Shown here: one piece after another, positions 44,220 through 53,253 of the stretch | Layout: each line of letters starts with the position of its first letter | Numbering within the stretch: the stretch's first letter is position 1 | Assembly: GCF_001298265.1 (NCBI RefSeq) | Contig: NZ_LGSZ01000050.1 | Coordinates: 62,001-126,000 of the forward strand | Origin: Allobosea vaviloviae | GTDB lineage: Bacteria > Pseudomonadota > Alphaproteobacteria > Rhizobiales > Beijerinckiaceae | Direction of reading: 5' to 3' | Length of the DNA: 64,000 nt | Notes under the pieces: generated by a model | Databases searched by the model: none | What the model saw: only the letters and a program-made list of their open reading frames with translations | What the model was told of the DNA's origin: nothing | Translations under genes and position numbers: made by a program

Positions 44220-45458
44220 ATGAGCGGGGATCTGGTCGCACGCGACGCCGCCGCCTTCTTCCATCAGGATGGCTCCAGCCCCTGCGTCTCGGCCCTGCAT
44301 GCGGTCGACGGCGTCTGGCTGGAGGACGACACGGGCCGCCGCCTGCTCGACCTGCACGGCAACACCGCCCACCATATCGGCTACGCCCATCCCGAGCTGA
44401 TCGCCGCGCTGAAGGAGCAACTCGACACGCTGCCGTTCTCGCCGCGGCGCTTCACCAACGCGCCCGCCGTGGCGCTGGCGGAACAGCTCCTGTCGAAATG
44501 GCCGGGGCCACCAGCCCGGGTGCTGTTTGCCACAGGCGGCTCGGATGCCATCGAAATCGCCCTGAAGCTCGCGCGCGTCGCGACGGGCAGGCACGAGACG
44601 ATCTCGGTCGAAGACTCGTATCACGGACATGGTTTTGGCGCGTTTGGTTTGTCGCGCGCCGCCCCTGACCCGAGGCTTGGCCCTTTTCTGCCCGGCCGCC
44701 ATCATGTCACGCCCTATTGGCATCCCGACGACGGCGCCGCGCGCATGGTCGAGGGGGTGAAGCGCGCGCTGGCGGCGTCATCGCAGATCGGGGCGCTGAT
44801 CGCCGAGCCGATCCGCTCCAACTGCCATGTGCCGCCGCCCTGGCTCTGGCCGCAGATCAGGCAGCTCTGCGACGCGCATGGCGTCCTGCTGATCTTCGAC
44901 GAAATTCCCTCCGGCCTCGGCAAGACCGGGCGCTTCTTCGCCTTCGAGCATGTCGGCGCCACGCCTGACGCGGTGGTTCTGGGCAAGGCGCTCGGTGGCG
45001 GCGTCCTGCCGATCGCCGCCGTGATCGCCGATGCCAGGCTCAACCTGGCTCCCGAACTGGCGCTGGGCCACTACACTCATGAGAAGAACCCGGTGACGAG
45101 CCGCGCGGCGCTGACCACGATCGACATCATCGCGCGCCAGGGTCTGATCGAACGCGCCGCGCAGCTCGAGGACGCTATCCGCGCCCGGGTGGCGCGGATG
45201 CGCCAGGACATACCTCTGATCGACCATGTCCGGGGCAAGGGGCTGCTGCTGGCGATCGGTCTCGATCCCGCCCGCGTCTGCGAGACCGGAATCTCGATCG
45301 AAGCGATTATCGGGCTCCTACGCGAACACGGCCTGTCGACGACGGCCAAGGATCCATCCAGCTTTGGCTTCTCGCTGCCGATGACAATCAACGATGCCGA
45401 ACTCGACTGGGCTTTCACCAGCCTCGGCGAAGCTTTGGCTGCGGCGCGGGTGTCATGA
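44220..45458 (+). CDS. class III PLP-dependent enzyme, (R)-1-hydroxy-2-aminoethylphosphonate ammonia-lyase-like (PbfA)
   Basis: This 412-residue protein has the class III aminotransferase fold. LLDLHGNTAHHIGYAHPELIAAL is in the N-terminal domain and FATGGSDAIEIALKLARVATG is the cofactor phosphate region. LLIFDEIPSGLGKTGRFFAFEH has the aspartate that pairs with the pyridine nitrogen, and the Schiff-base lysine is in VVLGKALGGG. In this context it resembles PbfA, which removes ammonia and water from 1-hydroxy-AEP to give phosphonoacetaldehyde. The start is the ATG of MSGDLVARD with GGAG upstream. No phosphonoacetaldehyde hydrolase or dehydrogenase is in the window. Ordinary aminotransferase activity is the alternative. 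Confidence 0.75.
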   Translation: MSGDLVARDAAAFFHQDGSSPCVSALHAVDGVWLEDDTGRRLLDLHGNTAHHIGYAHPELIAALKEQLDTLPFSPRRFTNAPAVALAEQLLSKWPGPPARVLFATGGSDAIEIALKLARVATGRHETISVEDSYHGHGFGAFGLSRAAPDPRLGPFLPGRHHVTPYWHPDDGAARMVEGVKRALAASSQIGALIAEPIRSNCHVPPPWLWPQIRQLCDAHGVLLIFDEIPSGLGKTGRFFAFEHVGATPDAVVLGKALGGGVLPIAAVIADARLNLAPELALGHYTHEKNPVTSRAALTTIDIIARQGLIERAAQLEDAIRARVARMRQDIPLIDHVRGKGLLLAIGLDPARVCETGISIEAIIGLLREHGLSTTAKDPSSFGFSLPMTINDAELDWAFTSLGEALAAARVS

Positions 45459-45638
45459 GTGCCGGTCGCCAGAATTGACGTGCGCTGGTCCGGGCACGAT
45501 ACGCCACTAGCTGCCGTTCGAGGCAGGCCCGGGAGCGGACGTCGCCCGACGAGCCTGTGCTGTGACCGCTTTCGACCCGTTGCAGAAGCCCGCTACTTCG
45601 TGGCTACATGGGAGCCGTCGACACAACGAGCTTCAAAG

Positions 45639-46025
45639 ATGCGACGGCTACGGTTCGCGGTCATTGTCATGGCGCTCCTGTCTGGGGCCGACGGAGGCGC
45701 CGCGGCCTCAGGCGCTCAATGCGAGCTGAAAGGCAGCTTTGACGGCACGCCGGTTCCAGGGGCAGCAGCAGTTGGCACGGTTCGTACCGGCTCTCCGCTC
45801 GGACTGGACCCGTTCGGCGCCAATGCGACGCACAAGGTGCTGATTAGCCTGACCTCAACGACCACAGGCACAAGCCTATCAGTGAGCCTGGGTGACGTGC
45901 AGGGGAAGTCGGAGCTTTTCCTGGAAACCGGACTTGGCGCGACCACGCTCACTAAGACAGTCGACGGCGACTATGGCGGTCGAAAGATTATCGATATGTC
46001 GCTGCTCTGTATCGCTGCGCCCTAA
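45639..46025 (+). CDS. hypothetical exported protein
   Basis: This 128-residue protein begins MRRLRFAVIVMALLSGADGG, a Sec signal peptide likely cleaved near AAA-SG. The mature part is Gly/Thr/Ser-rich and has two cysteines, one near each end (GAQCELKG and LLCIAAP), which could form a disulfide. No family is recognised. The open frame continues upstream for 60 codons without a signal or coding-like text, so I place the start at the signal peptide. It stands alone between the PbfA-like gene and the convergent metal-efflux operon. Confidence 0.65.
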   Translation: MRRLRFAVIVMALLSGADGGAAASGAQCELKGSFDGTPVPGAAAVGTVRTGSPLGLDPFGANATHKVLISLTSTTTGTSLSVSLGDVQGKSELFLETGLGATTLTKTVDGDYGGRKIIDMSLLCIAAP

Positions 46026-46158
46026 ACACCGGCCTGCCCCCGGTTATCGCTGCCAGCATTTTGCCTGCCAACGCGGTGCGCCACTTACGGACGTTGGTGC
46101 TTTGCCTTTGAAGCTGACGTTCAGCGCACCGCGTCGCCATTCTGATCCGCAGTGGAGA

Positions 46159-46302
46159 TCACGGATTTTCGATGTGATACGGCGCAGCGGGAGCCGCCGC
46201 GCCGGGAGCGGGAGCGGGACCGTGCCCTGGATGGAAGGATTGCGCAAAGGCGGGGCCGGCAAGGACCAGCAGGATCAGCGCGGTCGGGATCGAACGTGTC
46301 AT
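46159..46302 (-). CDS. small secreted peptide at the end of the RND operon
   Basis: This 47-residue product starts MTRSIPTALILLVLAGPAFA, a nearly complete signal peptide. It leaves a mature peptide of about 27 residues rich in Pro/Ala with three histidines (FHPGHGP, PYHIEN). AAGGA stands nine bases before the ATG. It is 24 bases after the previous gene in the heavy-metal RND operon. A periplasmic metal-binding or accessory peptide is plausible but unproven. Confidence 0.55.
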   Translation of the reverse strand: MTRSIPTALILLVLAGPAFAQSFHPGHGPAPAPGAAAPAAPYHIENP

Positions 46303-46325
46303 CGGGTCGTTTCCTTCTTCGGGAG

Positions 46326-46703
46326 TCAGTTGTTGGTGAAACGGGCCTGCAGCGCGTGGCCGTCGGCAAGCGTGGCGGAGATTACGATGCGCGCCCCAGT
46401 CCCCAGCGGCTGGGCAAGCGTGCCAACCAGCTTGTTGGGCTCGACGGGGCTCAGCGCCACCGCCGCGGTCTTGCCCGCATCCTGGACGATGGCGCGCGCG
46501 GCCTTCGTTCCCGCCGATGACAGCGGCCTGTCGGCGGCATCGGTGAGGATGAGAACAAGCTCGGTTCCTTTCGCGACCATCTCGATATGGTGCCCGGCGA
46601 CGTCGACGAGCCGGCCGCCATTGGGCCCTTTCGCCAGTTCGTGGGCCGAGACTGTGGATGCGAGGTCGAGCATGATGGCCAAGGCGGTGATCCGTTTGAG
46701 CAT
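46326..46703 (-). CDS. small periplasmic protein associated with the RND efflux operon
   Basis: This 125-residue protein has a signal peptide (ITALAIMLDLASTVSA-HE). The mature domain begins HELAKGPNGGRLVDVAGHHIEMV and resembles the accessory N-terminal domain found in some CzcB-type adaptors. Several N-terminal histidines could bind metal. It follows the RND pump gene by 20 bases and precedes the 47-residue secreted peptide. I infer a periplasmic metal-handling role in the efflux complex. Confidence 0.72.
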   Translation of the reverse strand: MLKRITALAIMLDLASTVSAHELAKGPNGGRLVDVAGHHIEMVAKGTELVLILTDAADRPLSSAGTKAARAIVQDAGKTAAVALSPVEPNKLVGTLAQPLGTGARIVISATLADGHALQARFTNN

Positions 46704-46723
46704 GGCTGGTCTCCTTTGCCGTT

Positions 46724-49700
46724 TCAGAAGGCTTCAGTCGGCGACAACGCGCCAGCATCGGGCGCTCGGCTGGCGACGATGCGGTCGAGCGGCCTGCGGC
46801 CGAAGGTCAGGAACAGGACGGGCGTCAGCACCGTGTCGATGATCGTCGCCGAGATCAGCCCGCCGAAGATCGTGACCGCGACCGGATGCAGGATCTCGCG
46901 GCCGGGCTGGTCGGCGCCGTAGAGCAACGGGAACAGCGCCAGCCCCGCCGAGAGCGCCGTCATCAGCACGGGCGTCAGCCGCTCCAGGCTGCCGCGGATG
47001 ACGAGGTCGCGCCCGAAGCGCTCGCCCTCGTAGAGCGTCAGGTTGATGTAGTGCGAGACCTTGAGGATGCCGTTACGGGCCGTGATGCCGGCGAGCGTGA
47101 TGAAGCCGACCATCGAGGCCACCGAGAGCGGCTGCCCCGCGAGGTGCAGTGCGACGACACTCCCGATCAGCGCGAGCGGGATGTTGCCCATGATGATCAG
47201 CGCCAGCACCGCCGACTGGTAGCGCGTGAACAGCACGACAAAGATCAGCGCCAGCGACACCAGGCTGAGCAGCCCGATCCGCAGCGTTGCCTCTTCCTGC
47301 GCCTGGAAGGTGCCCTCCATGCGGGTGACATAGCCCTGCGGCAGCGGCGTCTGCGCCACGATCTGACGGATATCGGCGATAATCGCTGCCATGTCGCGCT
47401 GCCCGTCGCCATTGCCATAGACCGCGATGCGACGCTGGCCGTTCTCGCGCTGGATCTGGTTGGGGCCGTCGGTCTCTGAAACCGAGGCAATCAGGCGCAA
47501 GGGGATATGGCCACCGGGCGTCGCGATCAGCAGGTCCTCGAGCCCGGTCGTCGAGCGGTCCTGGTCCGACAGCCGCAGCACAACGTCGTAGCGGCGGTTG
47601 CCGTCGACGATCTGCGAGACGGTGCGGCCGTTGGAGAGCGTCTCCAGCGCCTGCGTGACGCTGGCCGGCGTCAGCCCGTAGAGCGCTGCCTTCTCGTGGT
47701 CGACGTCGATGCGCAGTTGCGGAATGCGGACCTGCCGCTCGATCTGGAGATCGACGAGCCCAAGCACGGCTGCGAGCCGCTCGCGCAGCGTCTCGGCGAG
47801 GCTGCGGATGGTGTCGAGGTCCTCGCCATAGACCTTGAGCGCAATCTGGGCCCGCACGCCCGAGAGCATGTGGTCGAGCCGGTGACCGATGGGCTGGCCG
47901 ATGTTGACCGAGACCGGTAGGACGCTCAGCGCCGCGCGGATATCGGCGTAGATCGCCTCCTTGGGCCGATCGGAGCGATGCAGGTCGATGTCGACCTCCG
48001 AGGAATGAACGCCCTCGGCATGCTCGTCGAGTTCGGCGCGCCCGGTGCGGCGCCCGATCGACTTCACCTCCGGCACCTTGAGCGCCAGCTGTTCGGCGAT
48101 GAGCCCGAGGCGATGGCTCTCGGCCAGCGAGATGCCCGGATTGTATTGCAGCGAGACGACCAGCGTGCCCTCGTTGAAGGGCGGCAGGAAGGTCCGCGGC
48201 AGCAGCGTCGCCCCGTACACGGCCAGCGCCACGCCGATCCCGACGACCGATAGGATCAGGCCCCGCGCCCCAAAGGCCCCGCGCAGCAGCGCCACGTTGC
48301 CGCGCTTGAGGTTGCGCACGACGAACGAGTCCCTCTCATGCCCACCGGCCGTGCCCGAGAGAAGGTAGTAGGCCATCACCGGCGTCAGCGTGATCGAGAC
48401 GACCAGCGACGCCAGGATCGAGACGATGTAGGCGACCCCGAGCGGCGCGAAGAGCCGCCCCTCGATGCCGGAAAGCGCGAAGAGCGGGATGAAGACCAGG
48501 ATGATGATGGCCGTCGCGTAGACGATCCCCGACCGCACCTCCTGAGAGGCGGCCGCGATCACCGCCAGCACCGGCTCGGGCGCGGCGCTCTCCCGGTTCT
48601 GCTTCAGGCGCCGCAGGATGTTCTCCACGTCCACGACCGCGTCGTCGACCAGTTCGCCGATCGCGATCGCCAAGCCGCCCAGTGTCATCGTGTTGATCGT
48701 CAGGCCGAAGGCCTTGAAGACGAGGACCGTGGTCAGGATCGAGACCGGGATCGCGGTCAGGGAGATCAGGGTCGCGCGCACGTTCATCAGGAACAGCAGC
48801 AGGATGACGGCGACCACGCCGGCCGCCTCCAGCAGCACGCGCTCGACATTGGCGATCGAGGTATCGATGAAGCTCGCCTGCCGGAACTGGACATTCGTCG
48901 CGGAGATGCCGGCGGGCAGTGTCTTCTGGATCTCGGCCAGCGACGCCTCGACCTGCCTGGTCAGCGACACGGTGTCGGCCTCGGGCTGCTTCTGGATGCC
49001 GATGATCACCGCAGGCTTGCCCTGGTATCCGGCGTCGCCACGCTTGACCCGCGCAGCGAACTCGACGGCCGCGACCTGGTGCAGCAGAACCGGCTGGCCC
49101 TGACGCTGAACGACGACCGTGTCGCGCAGATCCTCCAACCGGCGTGTCAGCCCGACGTTGCGGATGAGGTACTCCCGGCCCTGCTGGTCGACGAACCCGC
49201 CGCCGGTGTTGGTGCCGAAACGCGTGACCGCCGCCTCGACCTGCTCGTGAGTGACGTCCAGCGCCTGCAGAGCCGCGACGTCCGGGGTGATCCGGTACTG
49301 CCGGACCTCCCCGCCGATCGGGATGACCTGCGAGACACCGGCGATGTTGAGGAGCTGCGGCCGGATCGTGAAGTCCGCGATCTCGCGCACCTCCATCGGC
49401 GAGGCCTTCTCGGCCGTCACCGCCACCAGCATGATTTCGCCCATGATCGAGGAGACCGGGCCCATCTGCGGGTTGACGCCGCGCGGCAGCTGCTCGCGCA
49501 CCAGAGACAGCCGCTCGGCGACGAGTTGGCGCGACCGGTAGATGTCTGTGCCCCAGTCGAACTCGACATAGGTGATCGAGAGGCCGACGCCCGAGACGGA
49601 GCGCACGCGCAACACGCCGGGCATGCCGTTCATCGCCGTTTCCAGCGGATAGGTGACGAGCTGCTCGACCTCCTGCGGGGCGAGCCCATCGGCTTCCGTC

Positions 49701-49849
49701 ATCAGCGTGACGGTCGGGCGGTTGAGATCTGGGAAGACGTCCACGGGGACGCGAGGCAGCACATAGCTGCCATAGGCCGCGAGGACGAGCGCGGCGGCGA
49801 TGACGAAGAGCCGGTTGCGCAGGCTGGCCGAGACGAGGAGGTTGAACAT
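46724..49849 (-). CDS. heavy-metal efflux RND transporter, inner-membrane pump (CzcA/CusA family)
   Basis: This 1041-residue proton-driven pump has the RND layout of two repeats, each one membrane helix, a large periplasmic domain and further helices, twelve in all. Supporting segments are the N-terminus LRNRLFVIAAALVLAAYGSYVLPRVPVDVFPDLNRPTV and the fourth-helix proton-relay region AIGELVDDAVVDVENILRR. The relay carries Asp residues in a pattern unlike CusA (DAAIVMIEN), so copper/silver specificity should not be assumed. It overlaps nothing and lies 12 bases after the adaptor gene. No outer-membrane CusC/CzcC-type factor is in the operon. Confidence 0.93.
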   Translation of the reverse strand: MFNLLVSASLRNRLFVIAAALVLAAYGSYVLPRVPVDVFPDLNRPTVTLMTEADGLAPQEVEQLVTYPLETAMNGMPGVLRVRSVSGVGLSITYVEFDWGTDIYRSRQLVAERLSLVREQLPRGVNPQMGPVSSIMGEIMLVAVTAEKASPMEVREIADFTIRPQLLNIAGVSQVIPIGGEVRQYRITPDVAALQALDVTHEQVEAAVTRFGTNTGGGFVDQQGREYLIRNVGLTRRLEDLRDTVVVQRQGQPVLLHQVAAVEFAARVKRGDAGYQGKPAVIIGIQKQPEADTVSLTRQVEASLAEIQKTLPAGISATNVQFRQASFIDTSIANVERVLLEAAGVVAVILLLFLMNVRATLISLTAIPVSILTTVLVFKAFGLTINTMTLGGLAIAIGELVDDAVVDVENILRRLKQNRESAAPEPVLAVIAAASQEVRSGIVYATAIIILVFIPLFALSGIEGRLFAPLGVAYIVSILASLVVSITLTPVMAYYLLSGTAGGHERDSFVVRNLKRGNVALLRGAFGARGLILSVVGIGVALAVYGATLLPRTFLPPFNEGTLVVSLQYNPGISLAESHRLGLIAEQLALKVPEVKSIGRRTGRAELDEHAEGVHSSEVDIDLHRSDRPKEAIYADIRAALSVLPVSVNIGQPIGHRLDHMLSGVRAQIALKVYGEDLDTIRSLAETLRERLAAVLGLVDLQIERQVRIPQLRIDVDHEKAALYGLTPASVTQALETLSNGRTVSQIVDGNRRYDVVLRLSDQDRSTTGLEDLLIATPGGHIPLRLIASVSETDGPNQIQRENGQRRIAVYGNGDGQRDMAAIIADIRQIVAQTPLPQGYVTRMEGTFQAQEEATLRIGLLSLVSLALIFVVLFTRYQSAVLALIIMGNIPLALIGSVVALHLAGQPLSVASMVGFITLAGITARNGILKVSHYINLTLYEGERFGRDLVIRGSLERLTPVLMTALSAGLALFPLLYGADQPGREILHPVAVTIFGGLISATIIDTVLTPVLFLTFGRRPLDRIVASRAPDAGALSPTEAF

Positions 49850-49861
49850 CGCGCCCTTGCC

Positions 49862-51577
49862 TCAGCGGATCTGGTTGAGATGTTCGGCGCCGCGCACGAC
49901 GATGCGTTCGCCCGGCGCGACGCCGGAGCGGATCACCAGCCGGGTGGCGTCGAACGGTTCGGTGCGGACGGGCGTGGGCTCGAAGCGCTCGGGATCGGTA
50001 TGGCGCCAGACCAGTGCCTCGCCATTGCCGCCGCGCACGACGGCGTCGCGGGGCAGGATGATGCCGCTGACGCTGGCGCCGTTACGGGCCATCACCCGGA
50101 CGGGCTGGCCGATCGCGACCGTGGCGGGCGGGTCCTCGACGGCGAAGTGCACCAGCGTCGCCTGTTGCTGCAGCGCCCGTCCGGTGCCCCGGAAGGACAG
50201 ACTGAGCGCCTTGCCGCCGGGCAGCAGCGCCGAGGCGCCGTCGAGTTGCGAGAGGTCGACATCGCCATAGGACAGGGCCTCGACCCACAGACCCGCGGGA
50301 TCGACGATCTGGACCAGGACGTCCCGCGAGCCTACGACCTGACCCGCGACGACCCGCACCGCTGAGACCACGCCGTCCAGCGGCGCGCGCAGCACCTCGC
50401 GCTCGATCCGGATCCGCCCGACGATCTCGCGCCGCCGCATGAGCCCGGCGAGTTCGATCTCGAAATCGATGACCTGGCTTTGCGGCGCGATGGCGCGCTC
50501 GGCCAGTCCGCGCGAGCGCTTCAGCTTCGCTTCGACCATGGCGATCTGCTGTTCGATCTCGCCGACGCGCTCGGCGATGGTGGTGCGGTCGGCCTGCGGC
50601 ACGGCCTGCTCGACGGAGGCCAGGATATCGCCGCGCCGAACGTTCTGCCCGAGCCGCGGCAAGCCGCTTTCTGGCGCAACGATCCGGCCTCCAGTGATGC
50701 TCTGGACCTGGCCCGAGCGGTTGGGATCGGCGATCACGCGGCCGACCAGAGCCAGGGTTTTGCGCGCTTCCTCGGTCTTGGTGACCTGGGTGCGGATCTC
50801 CAGCAGCCGCTGCGTCGGCTTCGGCGCGAAGACCGATCCATCCGCGAGACGGCGGGGGGTATCGCCGGCCGGCGTTGCCGCTTTCGCGGCCTCGCCATGA
50901 TCATGGCCCTCATGGGCGATCGCCAGGTCCGTCCCCGCGGTCATCAGGACGAGGATGAGCCCGGTCACGGACAGGGCCGAGAGGGCCGCACGCGAGCGAC
51001 GGAAGGTGGCGCCGAGCAGGAGCCCCAACGCGAGGGCTGCGCCCATCGCCAGGTACACGGCCGGCACCGGCTGGCCCGCGATGACGATGCTCTCAGCCTG
51101 AGCCGAGGCTTGACGCGATCCCGCCGCAGCGCCGGCCGCCGGAGCGGGGGCGGCCGGACGCTCCAGCGTACCGATCAGGAGGTCGTCTCCGCCGGGGTGG
51201 GCGATGGCGACGACGAGTTCCAGCGGTCCTGCGCCGACGAGCCGGTCCGAGGCCACGACGTAAGTCCCCTCCGGCGTCGGTGTCGCCGCGACATCCGCCC
51301 CGATGCCGATCGTCACGACGAGGCCGGCGTCGGTCACCGGGGCATTGCCGGCATAGCGGTCCAGGAACAGCGTCAGCCGGTCGCCGAGCAGGATGCCGAC
51401 GAGTTCATAGGCGTCGGAGTGCAGCGCGATCCGGGGCGATCCAGCCGTGGGAACGGCAGCGGGCGGAGCGCCATGGTCGTGGCCCTCATGGGCCGCGAGC
51501 GGGACAGTGGACAGAAGGGAAGCCAGCGCCAACGGCGCCATCAGGCAGCGCGCAAGGCTGCGGACGAGCGAAAACAT
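49862..51577 (-). CDS. RND efflux periplasmic adaptor with internal membrane segments and two HEGHDHG motifs
   Basis: This 571-residue membrane-fusion protein is longer than a usual CzcB. A signal peptide ends near LAA; AHEGHDHG occurs at residues 29-36 and again at 221-228. A first periplasmic domain (about 45-140) comes before two hydrophobic helices (about 174-191 and 199-217). The conventional adaptor follows: barrel-sandwich (VVGSRDVLVQIVDPAGLWVEA), alpha-hairpin (IEQQIAMVEAKLKRSRGLAERAI) and C-terminal beta domains. The architecture suggests a fusion of a small metal-binding exported protein with an adaptor. It precedes the pump gene and follows a small Cys-rich exported protein. Confidence 0.88.
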   Translation of the reverse strand: MFSLVRSLARCLMAPLALASLLSTVPLAAHEGHDHGAPPAAVPTAGSPRIALHSDAYELVGILLGDRLTLFLDRYAGNAPVTDAGLVVTIGIGADVAATPTPEGTYVVASDRLVGAGPLELVVAIAHPGGDDLLIGTLERPAAPAPAAGAAAGSRQASAQAESIVIAGQPVPAVYLAMGAALALGLLLGATFRRSRAALSALSVTGLILVLMTAGTDLAIAHEGHDHGEAAKAATPAGDTPRRLADGSVFAPKPTQRLLEIRTQVTKTEEARKTLALVGRVIADPNRSGQVQSITGGRIVAPESGLPRLGQNVRRGDILASVEQAVPQADRTTIAERVGEIEQQIAMVEAKLKRSRGLAERAIAPQSQVIDFEIELAGLMRRREIVGRIRIEREVLRAPLDGVVSAVRVVAGQVVGSRDVLVQIVDPAGLWVEALSYGDVDLSQLDGASALLPGGKALSLSFRGTGRALQQQATLVHFAVEDPPATVAIGQPVRVMARNGASVSGIILPRDAVVRGGNGEALVWRHTDPERFEPTPVRTEPFDATRLVIRSGVAPGERIVVRGAEHLNQIR

Positions 51578-51639
51578 GAAACGAATCCATCACGATCGGC
51601 ATGAACATCCGGCGGCGCGGCTGAAAAGCCGGCCGACGC

Positions 51640-52047
51640 TCAAGCGATGGCGATGGTTCGTGGAGGTCTCGCGTCGAGACTCGGCGCTCGCACGGGAGAT
51701 GTTCGCTCCAGCGGCAAGCCCAGCCGGATGCGGTGAGAAACCCGCAGTGGCAGCGGGGCGATGGCCTGTTCGATGACGGCGGCGGCGCACATCGTGCCGC
51801 AGCAGCTGCGATCAGCGCCGCCAGTCTTCGGGCAATCGCCAGTCGGATCGGAGGTCCGGGGCGCTGACGGCTTGCAGAAATCGGCAGCCTCAGCCGCGGG
51901 AAAGGCGGACGCGATTGTCAGACGCGCGTCCAGTGATGCCGCCTTCGCGGCCGGTGCGACGACGTTGGGCTTGGCGTGTCCGGAATGCGCTTGCACCGGC
52001 ATGGCCCAGCCAAGCAACAACAGAACGACCAATACGGTCGCCTTCAT
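51640..52047 (-). CDS. small Cys/His-containing exported protein heading the metal-efflux operon
   Basis: This 135-residue protein begins MKATVLVVLLLLGWAMPVQA, a signal peptide. The mature part has HSGHAKP at its start and a cysteine group (DFCKPS, GDCPKTGGADRSCCGTMCAAA) that could bind metal. The rest is Arg/Pro-rich. No family is recognised. The start was set at the signal peptide because the longer frame crosses a MerR-type promoter element. It is 62 bases before the adaptor gene and probably the first gene of the operon. Confidence 0.65.
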   Translation of the reverse strand: MKATVLVVLLLLGWAMPVQAHSGHAKPNVVAPAAKAASLDARLTIASAFPAAEAADFCKPSAPRTSDPTGDCPKTGGADRSCCGTMCAAAVIEQAIAPLPLRVSHRIRLGLPLERTSPVRAPSLDARPPRTIAIA

Positions 52048-52108
52048 TGCCTGGATCAGGATGCCAACTGTAGTCACGACGCTCCGCCGATTCGTTCTCT
52101 TGAATCGA

Positions 52109-52139
52109 ACAAATGGGGCTTCCCATACGGGAAGGTCAA
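52109..52139 (-). promoter_or_regulatory. MerR-family-type promoter/operator of the metal-efflux operon
   Basis: On the minus strand a -35 hexamer TTGACC is followed after an extended 19-base spacer by a weak -10, ATTTGT. A dyad CTTCCC-GTAT-GGGAAG fills most of the spacer. Overlong spacers containing a dyad are the hallmark of promoters activated by MerR-type metal sensors such as CueR, whose boxes also read ACCTTCC...GGAAG. It points at the small Cys-rich gene and the RND pump, about 60 bases upstream of the first start codon. No merR-type gene lies in the window. Confidence 0.65.
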
Positions 52140-52323
52140 CGGCGTTCGGCGGAATTTGCGCCTTTTGGTTACCGGTGGTCGATAGGATCGGCCTCATTCG
52201 CGTGGGCGCCAACTGCGGACGTTGATTGCGTTCCGATAACCAGCCGGTCTCTCTCGATGACACTTGAGCGCAACCCGTTTGCGCTTGAGTCATGAACCTG
52301 GCCCAGGCAGCGAACGTCCCGCG

Positions 52324-53253
52324 TCACAGCGTCGTTTCGACCGTCCCGTTCGCGAGCACGAAGATCGCATCCATGTCCATCATGCGGGCCAGACGTGGCC
52401 CGGCGATCTCGCCCATCACCAGCAGGGCCGTGGCCCAGGCGTCGGCCTCCAGGCATGTCTCCGCCAGCACCGTCACGGACGCCAACCCGTTTTTCAGGGG
52501 CATGCCGCTGCGTGGGTCCATCGTGTGCGAGATCGTCCGCGCGCCGATATCGCGGTAGTGCCGGTAATTGCCTGAGGTCGCGACGGCGCGGTCCTCGAGT
52601 TCGATGACGCCCATCGGCTCGCGGACGCCCCGCAGCGGACGTTCATGCGCGACGATCCAGGGCGTTCCATCGGGCTTCGCCCCGCCGGCGCGCATTTCGC
52701 CGTCGATGCCGACCAGCCAGGCGGGGATTGAGAACTGGCGCATGACGCGCGCCATCTCGTCGACGCCAAATCCCTTGGCGATGCCCGACAGGTCGAGCGC
52801 GAGGGGCGCATGTTTCCGCGCCCGGCGCAGGTGCGGATCGAGTTCGAGAGCCTCGGCCGTGATCGCTGGCTGCGGAACGACGGGATCTGCCGGCACGTGG
52901 CCAGGAGGCGCTGCGTAAGCTCCGAAGCCCCAGGCGCTGACGAGGTCGCCGACGCCGATATCGAAGGCGCCCAGTGACTGCCGGCCGATCCGCAGGGCGG
53001 CCTGCAGGACGACCATGAGTTCGGCAGGAATCGGCACCCAGACCTTGGTAGCCGCATCATTGAGGCGATTGAGGTCCGATTCGGGCTTCCAGGTCGACAT
53101 CTGGCGATCGACCCGGTCCAGCGTTGCCTGCAGGGCGGCGGCGATCCTGCGCTCGTCGACCTCACAGGAGGCGAAGAAGACGGCCGAGTAGCGCGTGCCC
53201 ATCGTCGGCCCGCTGAGACTGCGGCGCTGCGCCGCCCGGGGCTCAGTAGACAT
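52324..53253 (-). CDS. apbE: FAD:protein FMN transferase (ApbE)
   Basis: This 309-residue enzyme of the ApbE family covalently attaches FMN, taken from FAD, to Thr or Ser in extracytoplasmic flavoproteins. The N-terminal MGTRYSAVFF, central LDLSGIAKGFGVDEMARVM and the divalent-metal/FAD site TMDPRSGMPLKNGLASVTVLAETCLEADAWATAL are present. A lipobox or signal peptide is not evident, so export or cytoplasmic action is uncertain. An upstream in-frame GTG is an alternative start. It overlaps the end of the membrane reductase gene by 11 bases. A probable substrate, the DUF2271 protein with DGTTGAS, is encoded two genes upstream. Confidence 0.93.
   Translation of the reverse strand: MSTEPRAAQRRSLSGPTMGTRYSAVFFASCEVDERRIAAALQATLDRVDRQMSTWKPESDLNRLNDAATKVWVPIPAELMVVLQAALRIGRQSLGAFDIGVGDLVSAWGFGAYAAPPGHVPADPVVPQPAITAEALELDPHLRRARKHAPLALDLSGIAKGFGVDEMARVMRQFSIPAWLVGIDGEMRAGGAKPDGTPWIVAHERPLRGVREPMGVIELEDRAVATSGNYRHYRDIGARTISHTMDPRSGMPLKNGLASVTVLAETCLEADAWATALLVMGEIAGPRLARMMDMDAIFVLANGTVETTL

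Noticed and set aside
48338-50365. Plus-strand open frame antisense to the RND pump and adaptor
   Set aside because: Low-complexity Arg/Asp/Gly product with no signal or domain; opposite genes are clear.
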